From Brumimicrobium oceani (GTDB taxonomy: Bacteria; Bacteroidota; Bacteroidia; Flavobacteriales_D; Crocinitomicaceae): a stretch of DNA of 64,000 nt. This document shows, piece after piece, positions 1 through 7,957 of the stretch. The stretch's first letter is position 1, and every line of letters begins with the position of its first letter. Below the pieces are notes generated by a model. It was not told where the DNA came from, did no database searches, and saw only the letters and a list, made by a program, of their open reading frames with translations. The translations under genes and the position numbers were made by a program. The DNA lies in assembly GCF_003143775.1 (NCBI RefSeq), contig NZ_QFRJ01000006.1, positions 168,464 through 232,463 of the forward strand. The letters are read 5' to 3'.

Positions 1-334
1 TGAAGGCGGAGCCTGTGCATTCGTTTCTTATGATCCCGATGGAACTACGAAATGTACCATCGAGCAAGCTTATCGTGCAGGCGATGTAGATTGGAAAAAA
101 CCAATTTCATGCGAATTATACCCTATTCGTGCTAAAGAATACGAGAGTTTTACAGCACTAAACTATGAGGAAATCGATATTTGCGCACCTGGTTGTGTTT
201 TAGGAGAATCATTAAACGTACCTGTTTATCAATTTTTAAAAGCTCCACTCACTAGAGCTTACGGAGAAGAATTTTACAAATCACTACAAATCGTCCATAA
301 GGAATTGGAAGACCAAAACAAGAAGGAAAAATAA
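1..334 (+). CDS. DUF3109 family protein, C-terminal part only
   Basis: This is the last 110 residues of a gene that starts before the window, read in the frame that ends with TAA at 332-334. Recognisable DUF3109 features are a cysteine-containing core (KCTIEQAYRAG, then ISCELYPIRAKEY), the segment ICAPGCVLGESLNVPVY and a charged tail. The cysteine spacing resembles the YkgJ-like cysteine-cluster proteins, so metal binding is plausible but not shown. The stop codon overlaps the ATG of the next gene (TAATG), so the two are probably translationally coupled. The biochemical role of the family is unknown. Confidence 0.8.
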   Translation, partial: EGGACAFVSYDPDGTTKCTIEQAYRAGDVDWKKPISCELYPIRAKEYESFTALNYEEIDICAPGCVLGESLNVPVYQFLKAPLTRAYGEEFYKSLQIVHKELEDQNKKEK

Positions 335-1179
335 TGGCTGAAAAAACATACAGTACGGATTGGTCGGATTACGAACTTATCGATGCTGGAAACGAAAAAA
401 AGCTAGAGCGCTGGGGAAACATTGTGACTATTCGTCCAGAAAGGCAAGCCTACTTTAAACCTGTGATGCCTGAAGCCGAATGGAAAGCGAAAGCCCATTT
501 AGAATTCGTTCCAAAAAGTAATACCTCAGGAAACTGGACAAGGCTTAAGAAAGTCCCTTTAGAAGATTGGAAAATCAATTACAAAGAATTGACATTCAAG
601 CTTGAAACTACAAAATTTAAACATGTAGGACTTTTCCCAGAACAAGCAACGAACTGGGATTTAATTTCAAATCACTTGAAAAAGCCTGGAATGAAAATGC
701 TCAATCTTTTTGCATACACCGGTGCTGCCTCAATTGCTGCAAGAGCTAAAGGAGCAGAAGTTACACATGTTGATTCTGTAAAGCAACTTATTTCTTGGGC
801 AAAATCAAACATGGAATCCTCAGGATTAAAAGATATTAGATGGATGCATGAAGACGCACTAAAATATGCTTCTCGTGAATTTAAAAGAGAAAACAGATAC
901 CATTTAATTGTGATGGACCCTCCAGCTTATGGAATTGGTGCAAAAAATGAAAAATGGAAAATTGAGCAAAAACTTGAAGAATTAATTGATTTAGCTTCAC
1001 ATTTATTGCACCCAGGAGGATTATTGATTCTCAACACGTATTCTCCAAAGGTAAAGTTGAAAGAAATCAATTATTACGCGAAGAAAAACTTCAAAAAAGT
1101 AGAAGCCTCTGAACTATGGAAAAAGACATCTACTGGAAAAGATATGTTTTTTGGGCATTTGTTACGAGCGTATCGATAA
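334..1179 (+). CDS. class I SAM-dependent rRNA methyltransferase (RlmI-like)
   Basis: A 281-residue protein of the Methyltrans_SAM (RlmI/RlmK-like) family, which methylates cytosine in 23S rRNA in characterised members. The SAM-binding motif NLFAYTGAAS lies at residues 124-133, the acidic strand-2 motif VDSVKQ at 146-151 and the catalytic-type DPPAYG at 195-200. It lacks the N-terminal PUA domain of E. coli RlmI, but residues 1-95 form a family-typical beta-rich region (RPERQAYFKPVMP). The ATG overlaps the stop of the upstream DUF3109 gene, which fixes the start. The exact target base cannot be read from the sequence. Confidence 0.85.
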   Translation: MAEKTYSTDWSDYELIDAGNEKKLERWGNIVTIRPERQAYFKPVMPEAEWKAKAHLEFVPKSNTSGNWTRLKKVPLEDWKINYKELTFKLETTKFKHVGLFPEQATNWDLISNHLKKPGMKMLNLFAYTGAASIAARAKGAEVTHVDSVKQLISWAKSNMESSGLKDIRWMHEDALKYASREFKRENRYHLIVMDPPAYGIGAKNEKWKIEQKLEELIDLASHLLHPGGLLILNTYSPKVKLKEINYYAKKNFKKVEASELWKKTSTGKDMFFGHLLRAYR

Positions 1180-1231
1180 TGATAGAAAATCAAAAAAATA
1201 TCATTATCTTAGCCATCCAAAAATACGAAAT

Positions 1232-3322
1232 ATGCCAAATACAAATACAGCCAAAAAAAACACAGTTAAGATCGATAAAACAACAGTACTCAAAGGATTT
1301 GAGTTAATGTGCACTGCAAAAACACTGGCAGAAAAGTATGAGGACAATAAAGAAATAACCAGTAAATATGTACACGCAACATCACGTGGACATGAGGCTA
1401 TACAATTGGCTTTAGGAATGCAATTAAAACCTCAGGATTTTGTTGCCCCCTATTACAGAGACGACAGTATTTTACTCGGAATGGGAATTACTCCTTATGA
1501 GTTAATGCTCGACTTATTTGCTAAAAAAGATGATCCTTTTTCGGGAGGAAGAACATATTACTCGCATCCTTCTTTGAAAAGAGAAGACATGCCAAAAATC
1601 CCACATCAATCATCAGCTACAGGAATGCAAGCTATTCCAATGACAGGAGTTGCGATGGGAATGCAATACAAAGAAATTGAGGGATTAGCGGAAGATTTAA
1701 ATGGCGAAAACCCAGTTGCAGTTTGTTCAATTGGAGATGCTGCTTGTACCGAAGGAGAGTTTTCTGAAGCGCTTCAAATGGCAGCCTTAAAACAGCTACC
1801 AATTTTGTATTTGGTGCAAGACAATGAATGGGATATTTCGGCAAGTGCAGAGGAAATCCGAGCACAAGACATGGCGTATTACGCGCGTGGATTTAAAGGT
1901 GTTGAGGTATTTTCTATTGATGGGTCTGACTTTGAAGAATCATACAATACCATTCAAAAAGTATTAAAATTAATTAGAACTGAACGTCGTCCGTTTTTAA
2001 TTCATGCGAAAGTTCCATTATTAGGTCACCATACTTCTGGTGTTCGAAAAGAGTTTTATCGCGATGATTTAGACGACCATGCGACAAGAGATCCTTACCC
2101 AAAAATTAAAGACCTCGCTAGGTCAGTTGGAGTTGATGAAGCGGATTTGGTGAATATTGAAGCGAAGACTAAAAAGTTGGTTGACCAAGTTTACGAAGAA
2201 GCTAAAAACGCTGAAGATCCAGACCCAGCAAGTATAACAAATCATTATTTTGCACCAACGCCAATCACCGAAGAAAAAGGTGTGCGTGAGCCAAAAGGAA
2301 AACAAAAAACCGTAATGGTAGATTGTGCTTTGTTTGCGGTACGTGAACTAATGGAAAAACACCCTGAAGCCCTATTGTACGGACAAGATGTTGGAGCTAG
2401 ACTAGGTGGAGTTTTCAGAGAAGCAGCCACTTTAGGAAAGAAATTTGGAGATAACCGCGTATTTAACACTCCAATTATGGAAGCTTTCATTATTGGAAGC
2501 ACCGTTGGAATGTCGGCTGTAGGATTAAAACCAATTGTTGAAGTTCAATTTGCCGATTACATTTGGCCTGGACTGAATCAATTGTTTACAGAATTGAGCC
2601 GAAGCAATTACCTTTCGAATGGGAAATGGCCTGTAAGTTCTGTAATTCGTGTTCCAATTGGAGCTTATGGTTCTGGAGGACCTTACCATTCTTCAAGTGT
2701 AGAATCTGTTGTTACAAACATTCGTGGAATTAAAGTGGTTTATCCTTCTACTGGTGCAGATTTGAAAGGATTAATGAAAGCAGCTTATTACGATCCAAAC
2801 CCAGTTTTACTTTTAGAACATAAAGGTTTGTATTGGTCGAAAATAAAAGGAACAGAAGGCGCAATGTCTGTTGAACCTGATGAAGATTACGTTGTTCCAA
2901 TCGGAAAAGCAAGAATCGTTCAAGAAGCAGATCAAGAGAAAATTGACAGTGGAGAAAGTGTTGTCATTATCACTTACGGAATGGGAGTTTATTGGGCTAC
3001 AAAAGCAGCAAAAAACCATCCTGGAGCAGTTGAAATCATTGATTTAAGAACATTGAGTCCATTGGATACCGACACTATTTATGCAGCAGCGAAAAAACAC
3101 AGTAAAGTGATGTTGGTGACTGAAGAATCTATCGAAGCGAGTTTCACTTTGGGATTAGCGGGTAGAATTCAAAGAGAATGTTTCGAGTATTTGGATGCGC
3201 CAGTTTCTATTGTTGGTTCGATTGACACACCAGCAATTCCTTTACACAGCGACTTAGAATTTGCTCTGTTGCCTAATGCAGATAAAGTTGGAGAGGCACT
3301 GCAGGAGCTATTTGAGTATTAA
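1232..3322 (+). CDS. 2-oxoacid dehydrogenase E1, fused alpha and beta subunits
   Basis: A 696-residue thiamine diphosphate enzyme in which E1 alpha (about residues 1-335) and E1 beta (about 360-696) are one chain, as in many Bacteroidota. It should decarboxylate a 2-oxoacid (branched-chain or pyruvate type) and pass the acyl group to a lipoyl E2. The TPP motif is visible as GDAACTEGEF (168-177) with DNEW at 197-200. The beta half has the typical GQDVGARLGGVF and GAYGSGGPYHSSS segments. An upstream GTG-like extension beginning within the methyltransferase gene is out of frame with that gene and reads as non-conserved; ATG 1232 starts the normal protein. No E2 or E3 gene is adjacent. Confidence 0.88.
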   Translation: MPNTNTAKKNTVKIDKTTVLKGFELMCTAKTLAEKYEDNKEITSKYVHATSRGHEAIQLALGMQLKPQDFVAPYYRDDSILLGMGITPYELMLDLFAKKDDPFSGGRTYYSHPSLKREDMPKIPHQSSATGMQAIPMTGVAMGMQYKEIEGLAEDLNGENPVAVCSIGDAACTEGEFSEALQMAALKQLPILYLVQDNEWDISASAEEIRAQDMAYYARGFKGVEVFSIDGSDFEESYNTIQKVLKLIRTERRPFLIHAKVPLLGHHTSGVRKEFYRDDLDDHATRDPYPKIKDLARSVGVDEADLVNIEAKTKKLVDQVYEEAKNAEDPDPASITNHYFAPTPITEEKGVREPKGKQKTVMVDCALFAVRELMEKHPEALLYGQDVGARLGGVFREAATLGKKFGDNRVFNTPIMEAFIIGSTVGMSAVGLKPIVEVQFADYIWPGLNQLFTELSRSNYLSNGKWPVSSVIRVPIGAYGSGGPYHSSSVESVVTNIRGIKVVYPSTGADLKGLMKAAYYDPNPVLLLEHKGLYWSKIKGTEGAMSVEPDEDYVVPIGKARIVQEADQEKIDSGESVVIITYGMGVYWATKAAKNHPGAVEIIDLRTLSPLDTDTIYAAAKKHSKVMLVTEESIEASFTLGLAGRIQRECFEYLDAPVSIVGSIDTPAIPLHSDLEFALLPNADKVGEALQELFEY

Positions 3323-3326
3323 GGAA

Positions 3327-3507
3327 GAAAAATTACGCAAAGGTGCGCCGAGAGGCAGAGTTACGCGGAGATAAAAATGATAAATAAAGTAGAGGATTCA
3401 TTCTCTACTTTTTTTTGTTTAAAACTTTTACCTCTTTACTTCACGTTCCCTTTCTATCTTTTTCTCTGCGAATCTCTGCTCCTCACCGTAACTGTTCGTA
3501 ATTTTTC
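3327..3507. repeat. imperfect inverted pair of a dispersed repeat
   Basis: The intergenic stretch holds two divergent copies of a short repeat in opposite orientation. The left copy at about 3333-3373 reads ttacgcaaaggtgcgccgag then ggcagagttacgcggaga. The right copy at about 3461-3506, read on the minus strand, begins gaaaaattacgaacagttac and continues to gcagagattcgcagaga. They flank the terminator between two convergent genes. Such repeats, built on TTACGCAGAG words, occur in Bacteroidota intergenic DNA; function unknown. Confidence 0.5.
3386..3417 (+). terminator. rho-independent terminator after the E1 gene
   Basis: Stem AAAGTAGAG (3386-3394) pairs with CTCTACTTT-type bases at 3403-3411 around an 8-base loop, followed by a T run to 3416. 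It lies 64 bases after the E1 stop and between convergent genes. Confidence 0.75.
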
Positions 3508-3530
3508 AAACTTCTCCCCTAGTATATGGT

Positions 3531-5360
3531 TTAAAAATTAAGTTCAAAAACACTTCGATATCCTCTTATCTCTTCAACATATTCAACAAACTCCTTATAA
3601 AATTTATCATTGGCTAAGGTTGCAGAGTCTCCTATGACGATTAGTTTCTTTTTGGCTCTGGTAAGTGCGACATTCATTCTTCGATAATCTGATAAAAATC
3701 CAATTTTTCCTTCGGGATTACTTCTCACTAGACTTAAAATAATCACATCAGCTTCTTGACCTTGGAAAGAATCAATTGTGCTTACTACAATATCCTTCAA
3801 CTCTTCTTTTGCTAATTCAACTTGACTCGAATAGGGTGAAATAAATACCGCCGATTGTCCTTTTTCTATCCAGTTTTCCGCATTTTCTCTTACTATTCTT
3901 AATTCTTCGGGATTTGAAGTACTTCGACTATTTTCTTGTCTTTTTTCATCGAAACCTGCGCCGGCAGTATCATAGAAAATCATAGATTCCGGAACAGAGG
4001 CTGCATGACTTTGCAATTTTCCCTCGTAGAAATAATTAGATGAAAAACCAGCAATTTCTGGAGTCATTCGGTACTGAATTCCCAACAAATCACTTTGAAC
4101 ACCAGCGTCAATTGCTCTTTCTAAAACTGAAGTAGACAAACCTTTTCTAGCCGCCTCTTCGCTGATCACGGTTGGTGGAAGTTGCAAATGATCTCCACTT
4201 AAAATCGCACGATTCCCTTTCTCTAAAACCAACCAAGCCAAAGGCTCTATGCATTGCCCAGCTTCATCTAGAAAAGCCACATCAAATTTCTTATTGAGTA
4301 ACATTTTGTCCATCAAGCCAATTGGTGTTCCCAAAATCACATCCGCAGCATCAAAAAACTGAGCCAAATAAGCTGAAGATAAATTCTTAATCTGATCGCG
4401 AATTGCATAAACTTCATTAAACAAAAGTTTACGTTGTTCTCGTTCTGATTTCCCAAAACTGCGCTTATATTGATGCGCCATTTTACGGTATTCTGCTTCT
4501 TGAATTTTTAATCTTTTTATTTTCTTGCTGTATTTGTCATCGCTCAAAATTCCTTCTGGCGTATGCTCCCAAACCACTTTGTTGACTTTCGCAGTGTTCC
4601 CTAAACGCAAAACTTTCAATCCGCTGTTCAGTAGTTGCTGCGCCAAATGATCCACGGCTGCATTACTAGGAGCCGAAGCCACAATGCTTAACCCTTGCTT
4701 TCGTAGTGCTTGAATTAGCGCTACAATTGTAGTGGTTTTCCCAGTTCCCGGAGGTCCGTGAATAATTTGTAATTGCGAATCACACATTCCGTTCTCCACC
4801 GCTTTCACTTGAAATTCATTCAAATGGTCTCCAACATTAATGTTCAATTCAGCATTTTCAAGCTCTTTTTGCTTTTTTATTCCATGGACATATTCAAAAA
4901 GCTGTTTAATTGCTTTGTCTTCACCTTTAACAATGCGTTTTAAAACACCATGCATCATCTGAAAAGTGCGATTATCTGGCAATCTTTTAATTCCGATATT
5001 CTTTTCGTCAATCCAATCTGGAAAATCGTCGGTGTACAGTAAAACTTCTGCTTTTCTATCTGAAATGGAAAGCAATTGCCCATTACAAATTGCATTTGAA
5101 GAAGGCAGGAAAACAGCCACTGGAGTTCCTTGACTATAAAAAGAATTATTGACTCCCCCCGGCGTATGAAAAGTCACAGTAATCACAGGCTGATCTGTAT
5201 ATCCGAAGCTTTTATTTTGAATTTTCACAGGATGAAGAATTGCTCCTTCTTTCCGTAATTCTTTAAGAGAAACATCCTTTTCAAACCATTTTTTTTCTTG
5301 CGTTTCCTCTTCCAATCGCAAGAGTTCTCTCATTTCCTGAATTACCGTATTCACCTCCAT
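3531..5360 (-). CDS. superfamily 1 (UPF1/IGHMBP2-like) DNA/RNA helicase
   Basis: A 609-residue AAA-type SF1B helicase. All main motifs are present: Walker A GPPGTGKTTT near residue 200, Walker B FLDEAGQCIEP near 363, motif III GDHLQLPPTV, motif IV region QYRM near 428, motif V IDSFQGQEADVIILS and motif VI NVALTRAKKKLIVIGD near the C-terminus. The N-terminal region is the beta-barrel/stalk type of IGHMBP2 relatives. It likely unwinds nucleic acid 5' to 3'. I chose ATG at 5360 (MEVNTVIQEMREL): the 34 residues added by the longer reading frame look non-coding and would run into the neighbouring promoter region. It stands alone, divergent from the pentapeptide gene. Confidence 0.87.
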   Translation of the reverse strand: MEVNTVIQEMRELLRLEEETQEKKWFEKDVSLKELRKEGAILHPVKIQNKSFGYTDQPVITVTFHTPGGVNNSFYSQGTPVAVFLPSSNAICNGQLLSISDRKAEVLLYTDDFPDWIDEKNIGIKRLPDNRTFQMMHGVLKRIVKGEDKAIKQLFEYVHGIKKQKELENAELNINVGDHLNEFQVKAVENGMCDSQLQIIHGPPGTGKTTTIVALIQALRKQGLSIVASAPSNAAVDHLAQQLLNSGLKVLRLGNTAKVNKVVWEHTPEGILSDDKYSKKIKRLKIQEAEYRKMAHQYKRSFGKSEREQRKLLFNEVYAIRDQIKNLSSAYLAQFFDAADVILGTPIGLMDKMLLNKKFDVAFLDEAGQCIEPLAWLVLEKGNRAILSGDHLQLPPTVISEEAARKGLSTSVLERAIDAGVQSDLLGIQYRMTPEIAGFSSNYFYEGKLQSHAASVPESMIFYDTAGAGFDEKRQENSRSTSNPEELRIVRENAENWIEKGQSAVFISPYSSQVELAKEELKDIVVSTIDSFQGQEADVIILSLVRSNPEGKIGFLSDYRRMNVALTRAKKKLIVIGDSATLANDKFYKEFVEYVEEIRGYRSVFELNF

Positions 5361-5482
5361 AGTTGAAATTAAATTTTCCTGCACGAAAATAGTTAAATTC
5401 CGAGGAATCGCCTCAGAGTGGTGAAGGTGAAAAGTGAAAGAACAAAGATTAATTCCGCCCATGCTTTATTTCCATTGTTTTA

Positions 5483-5513
5483 TTTGCTTTCACTTACTCT
5501 TCGCTTAACTTTG
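5483..5513 (+). promoter_or_regulatory. Bacteroidota-type promoter for the pentapeptide-repeat gene
   Basis: TTTG at 5483-5486, a 19-base spacer and TAACTTTG at 5506-5513 match the Bacteroidota sigma factor consensus (TTTG, 19-21 bases, TAnnTTTG) exactly. Transcription would start near 5519, about 16 bases before the ATG. Confidence 0.7.
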
Positions 5514-5535
5514 TATTTAAACCAAAACGCAAGAA

Positions 5536-6105
5536 ATGGCACATTTTGTTGAAGAAGAAACATTCGAAAAAGAAGATTTTACCTTAGAATTCTTAGAGCG
5601 AGGAGATTATGAAATCTGTACTTTTAAAAATTGTAACTTTTCGAATTCTGATTTAACCAATATCCGTTTTATTGATTGTGAATTTATTGATTGTAATTTA
5701 ACTGGTGTTAAGCTAGGTGGTGCAGGACTTCAAGATGTTCGGTTTAACAATTGTAAAATGCTTGGAATTCAATTTGATGAATGCAGCGATTTTCTTTTTC
5801 AAGTATCTTTTGATAATTGTCAGTTGAATCACTCCTCTTTTTTCTCCAATAAATTGGTCAAAACTTCATTTTCATACTGCAAATTACAAGAAGTAGATTT
5901 TACCGATTGCAATTTAACTTCAGCCCTTTTTGATGAAAGTGATATTTCTGGAGCAACATTTACCAATTGTACTTTAGCCAAGGCTGATTTTAGAACAGCC
6001 ATCAATCTTTCTATTGACCCGGAAAAAAACAGAATGAAAGGAGCGCAGTTTTCTCAACAAAATGTAGTGGGATTACTGAATAAATATCAGATAAAAGTAG
6101 AATGA
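5536..6105 (+). CDS. pentapeptide-repeat protein (Qnr/McbG-like fold)
   Basis: A 189-residue protein built almost wholly of A(D/N)LXX-type pentapeptides, for example CNFSNSDLTNIRFIDCEF and VDFTDCNLTSALFDESDI, predicting a right-handed quadrilateral beta-helix. It ends in a short non-repeat tail that contains GLLNKYQIKVE. Size and layout match the Qnr/McbG-like proteins, some of which mimic DNA and bind gyrase. Whether this one does so, or affects quinolone sensitivity, is only inference; chromosomal relatives are common in flavobacteria. A strong promoter lies immediately upstream. Confidence 0.8.
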   Translation: MAHFVEEETFEKEDFTLEFLERGDYEICTFKNCNFSNSDLTNIRFIDCEFIDCNLTGVKLGGAGLQDVRFNNCKMLGIQFDECSDFLFQVSFDNCQLNHSSFFSNKLVKTSFSYCKLQEVDFTDCNLTSALFDESDISGATFTNCTLAKADFRTAINLSIDPEKNRMKGAQFSQQNVVGLLNKYQIKVE

Positions 6106-6145
6106 TTTTAAAACATTAAAAAATTACGAATCCAAAACCTCCTCA

Positions 6146-6333
6146 CACTCCATCAACAAACAAAAATCGTTATCCGAAGGGATGATACAAGGGCGATTCG
6201 CAAATCGTCCCCTGCTCCATCATCAAAGCAAAGATCATCAATCGAAGAGATAATGTAAGGACGATTCGTAAACTTAGCGAAGCGATCTCATGACCAAAGG
6301 GAGTAATCGTCCCCACCACATTATCAAAGTCAA
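6146..6333. repeat. two degenerate copies of a dispersed palindromic element (family A)
   Basis: Two tandem units occupy the gap between convergent genes. The core is an inverted repeat of the form GGACGATTYGCAAATCGTCC flanked by outer arms GATAATGT and ACATTATC. Unit 1 has GGGCGATTCGCAAATCGTCC at 6191-6210. Unit 2 has the outer arms and GGACGATTCG (6249 on) but its centre is disturbed. Related copies lie at 13096-13240, 50555-50631 and 55141-55220. Confidence 0.65.
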
Positions 6334-6343
6334 AATCCCACTA

Positions 6344-7828
6344 CTACCTAACAATCATTCGCTTAGACATAATCTCTTGTCCGTTTCTTGTAAGTGAATA
6401 AATAAACATTCCTTTACCAATCTCAGAGGCCAAAACTGTAACTTCTCCTTTGCTTTCGTTAATTGGATAATCCTTCACAAATCCTCCGTTTAAGTTGAAA
6501 ATAGTAATTGAAGCTTGATTAACCTCAGGCGCCAATTGATAACGAATCACCGTTCTATCATTAAAAGGATTTGGAATGTTTTGCTCCATTGAGTAATCTG
6601 TTAATTCACGACTGTCTTGAACTAGACTTTGTCTTATTTTGTCGTTGGCTTTGTATTCTGCTAACTCATCGCGCACTGCTGAAAGTTCTGTGTTTAATTC
6701 TTGAATTCCAGCTGTTAATACAGAAATTAATCCTGTATAGTTGATTGCTTTGTAAGATATATCTGAAACTATTTTACCGTCTTCATCAAAAACCGGTTGA
6801 GTTACGTCTTTGGTTAATTCTGGGAATACTTCTGCCATTTCTTGTGAAATGAAACCGTGTTGGTCTAATTCCGAAAGCGCAATACCATCTGTTTGGTTGT
6901 AGGTATATGTCACAGGTCTAAGTAACGAAATTCTCTCAAGAGCGCTTTTCTCATTCACAACATTTTGTTTCAATTTTCCATCGGAAACTGTGAACGTCCC
7001 AGCTGTTATCATTACATCACCATTGAACATACCCGCAAATCGATTACCACCTGTACTTCCTGCATCGCCTAAAATTGCTCTGCTGTTTGTAGTATTAGAA
7101 TTTGTTCGAGCATGCACGCCTATTGAGTTTTGTGAACTAATGACGCTTGCAAAAATGCCCGTTGAACTTTGACCTTGATCAACATTTATTTTCATTCCAG
7201 TACCTGTGTTTACATGTCTTACTCTAATTTCGGCTCCTATATTTGAGCCTATGCTAGATGACTGGTTGTCACTAAATATTTTAAAGCCTAATTGACCCCG
7301 AGTAGCAATACCTACCTTAGGTGAATCATCAAAATTATCATCGAAAGGATTTCCTAACCGGTCTATTTCCCCAAAATATGTATTACCCTGTCGAGGTGAC
7401 ATTGAAGCTACCAAGGTATTTGCTCCTGGACTACCTGGACTACCAAAACCGTTACCAACCCGGAACTCTAAATAATCCGCTGTTGATCCACCATCGTGAA
7501 TCCATTCAATACGAGGCTTATTTGGAGTGGCACTTGTGTAACCCATTGTTAAACCTTTATTAGCTTGCTGAAAACGCATTCCGTAAAAAGTTTGACCTGA
7601 AGTTATTTCGCCCAATGCAAACCATTGATCATTAAAGCCAAAGGCTGTTCCTTGAGTTACTATTCCTGGTAAGAAACGAAAAACCTCGTTTGTAAGAAGT
7701 TGCTGTGTTGCAGTGGGAGGCGTGGCTGGCGCCGTGAATGGTAAAACAGTTCCATCAGACCGATTTTGAGCATGCATAGAAGTTAAGGATAAAAGTAAAG
7801 TTCCTAAAAAAATAAATTGCTTTTTCAT
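6344..7828 (-). CDS. T9SS type A sorting protein with S74 (tail-fibre type) chaperone domain
   Basis: A 494-residue secreted protein. Residues 1-20 are a signal peptide ending in MHA before Q. The middle (about 40-280) is a beta-rich, glycine- and asparagine-rich region like phage-fibre stalk proteins. Residues 282-390 form a Peptidase_S74 intramolecular chaperone: SDGKLKQNV with Ser282 and Lys287 spaced as in the endosialidase self-cleavage dyad, then a helical region (LLRPVTYTYN, GFISQEMAEVFPEL). A coiled coil follows (ELNTELSAVRDELAEYKAN), and residues 415-494 are a T9SS type A domain (NIPNPFNDRT to MSKRMIVR). The product should be exported and possibly cell-surface attached. Confidence 0.85.
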   Translation of the reverse strand: MKKQFIFLGTLLLSLTSMHAQNRSDGTVLPFTAPATPPTATQQLLTNEVFRFLPGIVTQGTAFGFNDQWFALGEITSGQTFYGMRFQQANKGLTMGYTSATPNKPRIEWIHDGGSTADYLEFRVGNGFGSPGSPGANTLVASMSPRQGNTYFGEIDRLGNPFDDNFDDSPKVGIATRGQLGFKIFSDNQSSSIGSNIGAEIRVRHVNTGTGMKINVDQGQSSTGIFASVISSQNSIGVHARTNSNTTNSRAILGDAGSTGGNRFAGMFNGDVMITAGTFTVSDGKLKQNVVNEKSALERISLLRPVTYTYNQTDGIALSELDQHGFISQEMAEVFPELTKDVTQPVFDEDGKIVSDISYKAINYTGLISVLTAGIQELNTELSAVRDELAEYKANDKIRQSLVQDSRELTDYSMEQNIPNPFNDRTVIRYQLAPEVNQASITIFNLNGGFVKDYPINESKGEVTVLASEIGKGMFIYSLTRNGQEIMSKRMIVR

Positions 7829-7957
7829 AATGTGATTTTTTATTGTTCATTCGAAGCTAGATAAAAACACGCTTATATAAACAATTATTAACATATTTTC
7901 AATTGTTTTGTCTTGAAAGCAACATTTAAAGTCAGGGCAATTATATATTTTTGTTTT

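Noticed and set aside
1116..1307. 63-codon plus-strand frame and an extended E1 start at 1151
   Set aside because: Both lie in the overlap with the methyltransferase gene; the peptides are not family-like, and ATG 1232 gives the normal E1 start.
5536..6105. Acquired quinolone-resistance gene
   Set aside because: The Qnr-like fold is visible, but no mobile element is near and chromosomal relatives are common in the phylum; resistance cannot be claimed.
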